Source: Bacteroidales bacterium
Lineage (GTDB): Bacteria; Bacteroidota; Bacteroidia; Bacteroidales; Bacteroidaceae
Direction of reading: 5' to 3'
Length of the DNA: 55,926 nt
NCBI GenBank assembly: GCA_030528885.1
Contig: JAUMXY010000016.1
Coordinates: 1-55,926, forward strand
Positions within the stretch are counted from its first letter, which is position 1, and every line of letters starts with the position of its first letter. The notes beneath the pieces were generated by a model. It saw only the letters and a list, made by a program, of their open reading frames with translations. It ran no database searches and had not been told where the DNA came from. The position numbers and the translations under genes are program-made. Below, piece after piece: positions 49,287 through 55,926 of this stretch.

Positions 49287-50414
49287 ATGAAAGAACGCTC
49301 CACGCAACACCACGGATGGATAGACCTTCTGCGCATCATTGCCTGTTTCCTAGTTGTTGCTTCACATTGCAGCGACCCATTTTTAGTCAGCGAAAGCCGT
49401 TCCGACTTTATCGGCGGATGGGTCATTGGCAGCATTGCTCGTTGTTCGGTACCATTGTTTGTCATGATATCAGGAGCTCTACTCCTACCCACCTCTTTAG
49501 GAACAAAAGCATTTTACGCCAAGCGAATAAAACGTATAGCAATCCCTCTGACATTTTGGTCTATAGCTCTTCCTCTTCTTTTTTATATCTATATCAACTG
49601 GGGGGGCGGGTCTTCGTTTCCTCTGATACCCTCATCATCATATACTTTAGAGGATACTTGCACCAAAGCCCTCACCTTCCCAGTAAACTTCAACTACGAC
49701 ACCACCCCATTATGGTATCTCTATATGTTGGTCGGACTCTACTTTATCATCCCTATCATAAGCACATGGATTAAAAACTCATCGCGGGACGAAGTGAAAA
49801 ATGTCCTTAAACTTTGGTTTGCAACACTATTCCTCCCATATATTGAATTTGCAGCCCAAACAGCAGGTTTCATTGGATACCCAGGCAACTCACACATATT
49901 GGGAGTATGCGATTGGAACATCTTCGGAACGTTCTATTATGTATCGGGATTCATCGGTTATCTCCTTTTAGGATATTACTGGACAGCCTATCCCCCACAA
50001 TGGAGCTGGCGAAAGATTCTATGCATCAGTATTCCATCATTCATCATCGGAACAAGTATAACATTCCTATCATTGGATTTACTCATAGCCTATCTGCCCC
50101 AATTCACCTCCTATGCATGGCTATTCTCCATTGTTCACGTGTTCCTCATCACCTTCCCTCTATTTGTCATTATACAAAAAATGAACATCAAGCCTTCCAA
50201 GAAGCTTGCCCAAGTTGCTTCTACAAGTTTTGGCATCTACCTCAGCCATTTCATCTTCATTCATATCAATTACGACCTGCTCCAACAAATCCTTCCCGCT
50301 GGTACTCCATCAGCAGTCCATGTCCTCTGCAACAGCATAATTACATTTATCACGTGCCATATCATCATACGTATTATGTATCACTGTAGACAGACTCGGC
50401 AGTTAGTAGCGTAG
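49287..50414 (+). CDS. Membrane acyltransferase, family 3 (OafA-like)
   Basis: A 375-residue protein with about ten transmembrane helices. GWIDLLRIIACFLVVASH near the N-terminus, with the conserved late His, and RCSVPLFVMISGALLL are typical of acyltransferase family 3, which O-acetylates or succinylates sugars of surface polysaccharides and lipids. The ATG at 49287 is preferred over a TTG at 49251. There is a 106-bp gap to the DUF5686 gene, so linkage to the upstream cassette is uncertain. The neighbouring hairpins end its transcript. Confidence 0.87.
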   Translation: MKERSTQHHGWIDLLRIIACFLVVASHCSDPFLVSESRSDFIGGWVIGSIARCSVPLFVMISGALLLPTSLGTKAFYAKRIKRIAIPLTFWSIALPLLFYIYINWGGGSSFPLIPSSSYTLEDTCTKALTFPVNFNYDTTPLWYLYMLVGLYFIIPIISTWIKNSSRDEVKNVLKLWFATLFLPYIEFAAQTAGFIGYPGNSHILGVCDWNIFGTFYYVSGFIGYLLLGYYWTAYPPQWSWRKILCISIPSFIIGTSITFLSLDLLIAYLPQFTSYAWLFSIVHVFLITFPLFVIIQKMNIKPSKKLAQVASTSFGIYLSHFIFIHINYDLLQQILPAGTPSAVHVLCNSIITFITCHIIIRIMYHCRQTRQLVA

Positions 50415-50486
50415 CTGTAGACAGCTATGAACATATTAGCGTTGTAAGAGATACGATTGGAGAGATAAAACAACGAATATTAGAAG

Positions 50487-50548
50487 CGTACCCCTCGGGT
50501 CCGCAGCATCGGACCCGAGGGGTACGGCATATAGGACCCGAGGGGTAC
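50487..50548. repeat. GTACCCCTCGGGTCCG hairpin with a spare third arm
   Basis: A 17-bp perfect stem (50487-50503 with 50510-50526, 6-nt loop) is followed by another copy of the right arm (50534-50548, GGACCCGAGGGGTAC), so the left arm can pair with either. The inner word ACCCCTCGGGT also occurs in repeat copy A at 25552-25562. Confidence 0.8.
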
Positions 50549-50566
50549 TCCTGAAAAGCACAAAAG

Positions 50567-50603
50567 AATCGCAGCCTGCAATGAATACTCAGCGGCTGCG
50601 ATT
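50567..50603. terminator. Bidirectional terminator between converging genes
   Basis: AATCGCAGCC (50567-50576) pairs perfectly with GGCTGCGATT (50594-50603). On the minus strand it is followed by TCTTTTGTGCTTTT, a fair U-tract for the gene ending at 50625; on the plus strand T-rich DNA follows as well. Confidence 0.65.
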
Positions 50604-50624
50604 AGTCTGTATTTCTATTGATTT

Positions 50625-53255
50625 TTACTCATTCACCATAATCGTTCCATCAGGTGTCATACCCTCGGCACTAAGATACATGTTTTGGCAAGTGGAGTTA
50701 TTGTAGAACTCAACAGTAGCCTTTCCCTGAGCATCTGTTTCCACGCGAGGATTCCAATAGATAGTGCGGCGGAAGTCGGCCATTGGGGGAAGTACGCTGT
50801 AGTCCTCCATCTGGAAAGTAGAAGGTATGTTGAAACCCTGGAAATATGTACGGCGCAATCCCTTCTGAGTAGCCGTCGTAAATTTCTTATGAGTATAAAG
50901 ATATATACGAACGGCACCTTCAATCTCCTTAGGGCTGTTAGGAACGATGTAGGCACTTTTTATTTCGTCCATCCACAAGGGGAAATGCTCATGACCCGAT
51001 GCTCCAGCATTGCTGGTAATGGCGGCAAACATCTCGTCATTCTGAAGAGCGACAGTATCGAGTTCTGTATTAAGAATGAGCTTGATGTTGCTGACATCCC
51101 CTTTCACTTGGGTTTCTCCATTGTCAACAATCCACTTGATGGGGCGGTCGGCATAGGAAAGATGTCCTCTCCAAAACCCCGAGTCATCATTAGGCGGCAC
51201 AGGCAAGTCTTTACACTCGGGATTGTTAAAGAGCGAGTTCTTCCGACAAAAGAATTCAAAGATAGAGGGATCCTCTTCACCTAAGTCTCTTATATTATCA
51301 AGTTCTCTGTCTATATCATAGAAGACAGCAGCATGGTTGCGTCCCCAACTCTCGTTCTTGTACTTCCAGTCATCATTTGTAAAATAACGACGTTTCGCCT
51401 CGACTGTCACGTTCTCCAAAAGATGATTTTTCTTCGTTATTGGAATGAATTCTTCCACCACTTCCGATACAGGCTGTAAATGAAGATTGGGAGCCATAGG
51501 AGGAAGGATTCCAGACTCTAACGGAGTGATATATCGAGGTGTAGGAGAGAACTGGCGGTCAATGCCAACACGGTAAGTCTTGCGTTTGTCTTCCAAACGG
51601 GTAAATATCTGCATATGCCACTCACCATCAACAAAAGGCAACGCAAAGGCATAATTGCCTAAAGAATCTGTAATCGTCTCCCCCTTGAGGCTTTCACCAT
51701 TTTGATTGTAAAGGAAAATGTCCATCTGGACGTTGCTGACAGGATTTCGTTTGCGATAAACGTTAAGTTGACCAAAAACATACAATTGATCTTCGAGAGG
51801 CTGCACCTTTTCGAAACTCTCTCGACCAGTCATGATGTTCCAGTCGTAGCGCCTCCATCCTTGAGTCATCATCAGCAAGTCTGCCGAACGACGATGCTCC
51901 TCATCATCTGCCTCAAAATAGTAATCTACATTATGGATGTACCCACGCACTTCCGAACTCAGCAACATCCATGTCTTCATATTTCCCTGCTTGCCATTTG
52001 TCATCGTTTCAGCATCAATAGCAGAGAAGGAAAGAGACGTGTTGGGTTGTGCCTGCAGCTGCAACTGCACTTTTCCACAAGGAGTAAGGCGGTTCATCTG
52101 AGGAATCAATCGGATGCTATCCTCTGGCGAAGAATCAGGAATTATGAAATACAAACGCTCGGCAAGGATGCGCCCATTACTATCAAATACCGTGAACTGG
52201 CTAACACCTTCTTGCTGTTGAGCTCGGTCAAGTTCTATTTCAAGGATAGGAACAGCTGTAGTTGTATCGCAATAAGTTATATTTCCGTTATGCATGACAG
52301 CATAACCAATAAGTTCCCCACAAAGGCTTGGACTGAACTGAAGAGTGGCAAGCATATTGTCACTCACAGCATCAAGAGTAAGGGCGCAACCCAAACTAGT
52401 TGCAGATGGCAGCGGAAAGGTCTTCGTTTTTTCCTCAAGGTCTTTCATCTGAAGGGTGAGTCCGGTTCCATCGGGAGTAAGCTCAAACAAACCTCGCCCA
52501 AGGGAGTCGGTACGAACAGATGCGAGCACATCGCCTGAGCCATTGGTAACGAAGCCTTCAGACTGATATGGACGCCCATTGTCATCGACAGCAAGCAAGG
52601 CAACACGGCATTTCTTGTCTTGTACCAGGCGTCCGCCTTCAGGATAGAATTGAACGTTAATGCCAGTAGCTAATTGATTGGTGTATAACCCTTCGTCAAT
52701 AGCTTTCTGATAGAGCGAATCTTCCCTGTCTCGATTGTTGGGATCACGTTGTTTGTATAGACGCGTCTGAATACTCAAATCTGTGTAATCACCTTCTGAA
52801 GCTGGCTTCTGAAACACTGGGAAAACCCGTGAGAACACGGCATTGACACCCCAGTTTGTCATGTAACGTGTATAAGCACGCACCTCATAAAAGCCAGAAC
52901 CAAGAAGCGAATCCATCTTCATGTCGCCATGAGCCAGACCAAGTGAGTCAATAGGATACTTGCAAGTACGAATGATGTCTCCACTAGGATTAAGCAACTC
53001 AACGTAAAGCACCTTGCTTAAGTCTGTGGGGCGACCATTGTCTGTGCGTGTAACGTAGGCTTTGAACCACATGGTCTCATTCTCAAAATAACCCGTGTTA
53101 TCGAAATGCAAATAGACTTTCTCCTGAGGTACAGTACGATTAAAATGCATGGCGCGCTGGAGATAGCCAAGAATGGAAGATTTCTTTTCAACAGGCTGCG
53201 CTTGTAGCGAGATACACCCTAACAGAAATGTCAAAATAAAAACTAATCTATTCAT
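50625..53255 (-). CDS. Large exported macroglobulin (MG2)-like protein of unknown function
   Basis: An 876-residue protein with signal peptide MNRLVFILTFLLGCISLQAQ. Residues ~40-140 (QEKVYLHFDNTGYFENETMWFKAYV ... VLYVELLNPSG) resemble MG2 domains of bacterial alpha-2-macroglobulins; further beta-sandwich-like segments follow (NVQFYPEGGRLV; PVSNVQMDIFLYNQNGES), and the end (ATVEFYNNSTCQNMYLSAEGMTPDG) is typical of a Bacteroidota family of large envelope proteins. No thioester CxEQ motif is seen. It is probably periplasmic or at the outer membrane; its role is unknown. It is the last gene of the minus-strand group, 98 bp after the RluA-type gene. Confidence 0.72.
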   Translation of the reverse strand: MNRLVFILTFLLGCISLQAQPVEKKSSILGYLQRAMHFNRTVPQEKVYLHFDNTGYFENETMWFKAYVTRTDNGRPTDLSKVLYVELLNPSGDIIRTCKYPIDSLGLAHGDMKMDSLLGSGFYEVRAYTRYMTNWGVNAVFSRVFPVFQKPASEGDYTDLSIQTRLYKQRDPNNRDREDSLYQKAIDEGLYTNQLATGINVQFYPEGGRLVQDKKCRVALLAVDDNGRPYQSEGFVTNGSGDVLASVRTDSLGRGLFELTPDGTGLTLQMKDLEEKTKTFPLPSATSLGCALTLDAVSDNMLATLQFSPSLCGELIGYAVMHNGNITYCDTTTAVPILEIELDRAQQQEGVSQFTVFDSNGRILAERLYFIIPDSSPEDSIRLIPQMNRLTPCGKVQLQLQAQPNTSLSFSAIDAETMTNGKQGNMKTWMLLSSEVRGYIHNVDYYFEADDEEHRRSADLLMMTQGWRRYDWNIMTGRESFEKVQPLEDQLYVFGQLNVYRKRNPVSNVQMDIFLYNQNGESLKGETITDSLGNYAFALPFVDGEWHMQIFTRLEDKRKTYRVGIDRQFSPTPRYITPLESGILPPMAPNLHLQPVSEVVEEFIPITKKNHLLENVTVEAKRRYFTNDDWKYKNESWGRNHAAVFYDIDRELDNIRDLGEEDPSIFEFFCRKNSLFNNPECKDLPVPPNDDSGFWRGHLSYADRPIKWIVDNGETQVKGDVSNIKLILNTELDTVALQNDEMFAAITSNAGASGHEHFPLWMDEIKSAYIVPNSPKEIEGAVRIYLYTHKKFTTATQKGLRRTYFQGFNIPSTFQMEDYSVLPPMADFRRTIYWNPRVETDAQGKATVEFYNNSTCQNMYLSAEGMTPDGTIMVNE

Positions 53256-53353
53256 CGTCGTTGGAAATATTTGTGCTTGTATTTTAGGATTTGCTTAGTA
53301 AAAGATTTGTAATAGGCAGAAGCTTCCGAACAGAACTGCTGCACTTTATGCCA

Positions 53354-54274
53354 TCATTTGATTAGTTCTGTAAAAGCTGATGGGTATGGAGTTTCAAATT
53401 TCAAGGACTCTCCTGTTATAGGATGCCGAAAGGCTAACCGAAAAGCGTGCAAACAGATACGCCCTGCCGCATCAGCGCGTTCGCCATAATCATTGACGGT
53501 ACTGCCATATTTGAAATCGCCCACAACAGGATGGCGGAGGTCTTGCATGTGAACACGTATCTGATTCTTACGCCCTGTCTCAAGAGTCAGTTCAACAAGA
53601 GAATAGCCATTTTTACGTTTTAGGGTACGGTAATTCGTAACAGCATATTTGCCACCGTTATCGACCAAACTGGAGTAAGTTACAAACAATCTGTTTTCTG
53701 ACAGCCAGGATGTTACTGTACCGAAATCCTTTTCCATTTCGCCCTGCACAACTGCAACATAACGTCGATCTGTAACAAGGTCTTGCCAATGGTCAGTAAA
53801 CATTTTCTGGACATCTCGACGTTTGGCAAACACTAACAATCCTGAGGTTCCACGGTCAAGACGATGAACCGTGGAAACTGAGAAAGAACGGTTCTGGCGC
53901 TTCACATATTCATCAAGAATAGATTTCACGCATATCTGACGTTTGCCTGGCTGCACATTGGTAAGGATGCCTTCTTTCTTTTCTACAACAATAAGGAATG
54001 CATCTTCATACACCAACCGAACCCAGCGGCTGGTAAGCCCATGCTTGTGACGAGTCTTTGCTATCTGGACGAGTTGCCCAGGCTTCAACATATAATTATA
54101 TTGTGTGATGATTTCTTTATTAACATAAACCATACGCTGGCTCAGCAGTTCTTTTGCCCTTGTGCGAGATATGCCCGACAGGCGACTCATCAAGAACTGC
54201 ATAAGTTCAGCGGGCTCTTTCACAGGATAGTCGGTATAGCTGTTGGCTGCTTTTCTATCAAAAAACGATGACAT
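53354..54274 (-). CDS. RluA-family RNA pseudouridine synthase
   Basis: A 306-residue enzyme that turns specific uridines in rRNA or tRNA into pseudouridine. An S4 RNA-binding domain (~25-75, GISRTRAKELLSQRMVYVN) is followed by the catalytic domain with VHRLDRGTSGLLVFAK (~135-150; catalytic Asp in HRLD) and the LETGRKNQIRVHM and HAFRLAFRHPIT blocks. Which position it modifies cannot be told among RluA, RluC and RluD types. It starts 21 bp after rlmD, so two rRNA-modification genes are cotranscribed. Confidence 0.92.
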   Translation of the reverse strand: MSSFFDRKAANSYTDYPVKEPAELMQFLMSRLSGISRTRAKELLSQRMVYVNKEIITQYNYMLKPGQLVQIAKTRHKHGLTSRWVRLVYEDAFLIVVEKKEGILTNVQPGKRQICVKSILDEYVKRQNRSFSVSTVHRLDRGTSGLLVFAKRRDVQKMFTDHWQDLVTDRRYVAVVQGEMEKDFGTVTSWLSENRLFVTYSSLVDNGGKYAVTNYRTLKRKNGYSLVELTLETGRKNQIRVHMQDLRHPVVGDFKYGSTVNDYGERADAAGRICLHAFRLAFRHPITGESLKFETPYPSAFTELIK

Positions 54275-54295
54275 TTATTTCTATTTTAAGTATTT

Positions 54296-55717
54296 CTATT
54301 TCCTTACCAAAAGAACGACATTCTCTACATGTTGGGTATGAGGGAACATGTCAACAGGTTGGACTTTCTCCACTTTGTATGCGGCATCGAGCAATTGCAA
54401 ATCGCGTGCCTGAGTTGCCGGATTACAGCTGACATACACAATCTTCTGCGGAGCAGCAAAAAGAATGGCGTCAATCACGTCCTGATGCATACCTGCTCGT
54501 GGGGGGTCTGTGATAATGACATCTGGTCGACCATGCACTTCGATAAACTCTCGATTAAGCAAATCTTTCATGTCGCCAGCATAGAACAGCGTGTTATCAA
54601 TCTTGTTGATTTCAGAATTCACTTTTGCGTCTTCGATTGCTTCTGGCACATATTCTATTCCTATCACCTTCTGAGCTTGTCGAGCAACAAAGTTTGCGAT
54701 AGTTCCCGTGCCTGTATACAAGTCGTAAACGAGTTCGCTGCCTGTAAGCCCAGCAAACGTTCTAACAACTTTATACAGTTCATAGGCTTGCTCCGTATTC
54801 GTCTGATAGAAGGACTTTGGCCCCACCTTAAAACGTAAATCTCCCATCTGCTCGTAGATGTAATCCTTTCCTTTAACCACATGAATTTCTTGGTCACCAA
54901 ACGTATCGTTAGCCTTGTGATTATCAACATAAAGAAGAGATGTTATTTGAGGAAAACTTTCAGAAAGATGGAGCATCAAATCATCTGCTTGTTTCTGTTG
55001 TTCTGGTGTATCTATACGGAACTGAACAAGGAACATCAAATCCCCTGTATTGCTGGTACGAATCATCAAGGAACGAAGCAGTCCACAGTTTTGGCGCAAA
55101 TCATAAAACTCAAGTCCATGCGACAACGCATACTGTCGAATATCATTGCGTATGAGATTGTTTATAGGGTCCATCAACATACATTCTTCTATGTCGAGAA
55201 TCTTATCAAAAGCACCCGTGATATGAAATCCGACAGCGTCCATCACCTCATACTTAACATCTTGACGCACTTCCTCCTCGGTAAGCCACCTCTTATTTGA
55301 AAAGCCAAATTCAAGCTTGTTGCGATAGCCATAAATTTTGGCACTTCCCAAGATTGGCTCAAAGTCGGGCAATTCAACCTTGCCTATCCGATGCAGGCAG
55401 TCATAAACTTGCTGCTGCTTGGCTTTCAGTTGCTCCTCATACCTCAAGCACTGCCATTTGCAGCCACCACACACACCATAATGAGAGCACATAGGCTGTG
55501 TGCGCAGGGGGGATGCAGCGTGTAGCTTAACGGCAACTGCTTCCATATACGATTTCTTTTTCTTTTTCACTTGCAAATCAACCACATCACCAGGCACAAC
55601 AAAAGGCACGAAAACAACTTTGTCATCCACACGCGCCAAAGCCTTACCTTCTGCTGCACACGCAGCGATAGTTACGTTCTCCAATAATGGAAGCGGTTTC
55701 TTTTTATTACGAGCCAT
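54296..55717 (-). CDS. rlmD: 23S rRNA (uracil1939-C5)-methyltransferase RlmD
   Basis: A 473-residue RumA/RlmD-type methyltransferase. It has a TRAM domain (~10-60), the [4Fe-4S] cysteines in CSHYGVCGGCKWQC plus a later Cys in EECMLMDP, a SAM-binding region (VYDLYTGTGTIANFVA) and the catalytic blocks TDPPRAGMH and YVSCNPATQARDL, where the second Cys attacks uracil C6. It makes m5U1939 in 23S rRNA. The ATG at 55717 is preferred over an upstream TTG at 55726. A -7 box lies 29 bp upstream. Confidence 0.94.
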   Translation of the reverse strand: MARNKKKPLPLLENVTIAACAAEGKALARVDDKVVFVPFVVPGDVVDLQVKKKKKSYMEAVAVKLHAASPLRTQPMCSHYGVCGGCKWQCLRYEEQLKAKQQQVYDCLHRIGKVELPDFEPILGSAKIYGYRNKLEFGFSNKRWLTEEEVRQDVKYEVMDAVGFHITGAFDKILDIEECMLMDPINNLIRNDIRQYALSHGLEFYDLRQNCGLLRSLMIRTSNTGDLMFLVQFRIDTPEQQKQADDLMLHLSESFPQITSLLYVDNHKANDTFGDQEIHVVKGKDYIYEQMGDLRFKVGPKSFYQTNTEQAYELYKVVRTFAGLTGSELVYDLYTGTGTIANFVARQAQKVIGIEYVPEAIEDAKVNSEINKIDNTLFYAGDMKDLLNREFIEVHGRPDVIITDPPRAGMHQDVIDAILFAAPQKIVYVSCNPATQARDLQLLDAAYKVEKVQPVDMFPHTQHVENVVLLVRK

Positions 55718-55745
55718 ATATCCCAACGTATTTGAAAATCTCCTA

Positions 55746-55753
55746 CAAAGGTA
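55746..55753 (-). promoter_or_regulatory. -7 promoter box for rlmD
   Basis: TACCTTTG on the minus strand, 29 bp before the start codon at 55717; no clear -33 element. Confidence 0.5.
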
Positions 55754-55878
55754 GGGATTTAAGCGATAAGCTAAAAGTGAATGAGAAAAAAACTTCCTGT
55801 TGGATTGACAAATTGGGGTTAAACAGACGCTTCTTTAACGAGAACCTAGCGAATTCGCATTACTTACATCTTTGAACA

Positions 55879-55926
55879 AACGTCAGTTCGATATAAAGAG
55901 TCGCTTCAGCATGGAGGCACAGGGCA
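55879..55926. repeat. Dispersed hairpin-bounded element, copy C (cut by window end)
   Basis: It starts with AACGTCAGTTCGATATAAAG, the same end sequence as the right hairpin of copy A, then jumps after AGTCG straight into the core: 55904-55926 is identical to the start of the conserved 168-bp core (CTTCAGCATGG... at 25314 onward). The left-hairpin remainder and the first ~40 bp after it are absent, so this copy has a shorter layout. The rest lies outside the window. Confidence 0.8.

Overview
The window reads as chromosomal DNA of a Bacteroidales bacterium, most likely Prevotella-like. Reasons: many start sites sit just downstream of the Bacteroidota -7 box TAnnTTTG; Shine-Dalgarno sites are weak; and families restricted to or typical of this group are present (DUF4301, DUF4837, DUF5686, CCDC81-type HU plus SPOR protein, fused Nfn/Sud oxidoreductase). 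The gene order sigma-54 activator-lptE-TPR-secG and purH-mreBCD-mrdA-rodA is also familiar from this order. No rRNA, tRNA, CRISPR array, complete insertion sequence or prophage was seen. The species assignment is an inference.

Layout. 0.1-7.7 kb: a DUF2809 membrane protein, the fused ferredoxin:NADP oxidoreductase, a monofunctional transglycosylase with an OmpA-type lipoprotein, prolyl-tRNA synthetase and an S37-type secreted peptidase. 7.8-11.25 kb: clpC, then a 920-bp gene-free stretch packed with short repeats, an orphan consensus promoter and concentric palindromes. 11.25-14 kb: rlmH and a RelA/SpoT homologue with an eroded hydrolase site. 14.2-20.1 kb: DUF4301, rsmG, a metallo-beta-lactamase-fold hydrolase, and the operon sigma-54 activator/lptE/TPR/secG. 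20.2-25.2 kb: an HU/SPOR protein, an FHA protein, two AraC regulators and nhaA. 25.2-30.6 kb: dispersed repeat copy A, a short CbpA-like co-chaperone, a 5'-nucleotidase-family enzyme, a GH25 lysozyme, nudC and a lipoprotein. 31-37.5 kb: a stand-alone IMP cyclohydrolase and the rod-shape operon mreB-mreC-mreD-mrdA-rodA. 37.5-38.3 kb: repeat copy B. 38.3-50.4 kb: glyA, rlmN, DUF4837, a PdxA homologue lacking its metal-binding histidines, then a tight set (YbhN-like membrane protein, ATP-grasp, CDP-alcohol phosphotransferase, HAD, DUF5686, acyltransferase). 50.6-55.7 kb, minus strand: a large macroglobulin-like envelope protein, an RluA-type pseudouridine synthase and RlmD. The window ends inside repeat copy C.

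Most of the genes are housekeeping functions for envelope growth, lipoprotein and LPS transport, stringent response, rRNA modification and nucleotide or one-carbon metabolism. The least explained parts are (i) a family of ~450-bp non-coding elements (25.2, 37.6 and 55.9 kb) whose 168-bp core is identical in the two full copies and which are bounded by AGTTCGATAT hairpins; (ii) a 23-bp tandem-repeat family at the left edge, 10.9 kb and 30.7 kb; (iii) the PdxA homologue with all three metal ligands replaced; and (iv) the four-gene cassette at 42.9-46.5 kb that looks like an unassigned phospholipid head-group pathway.
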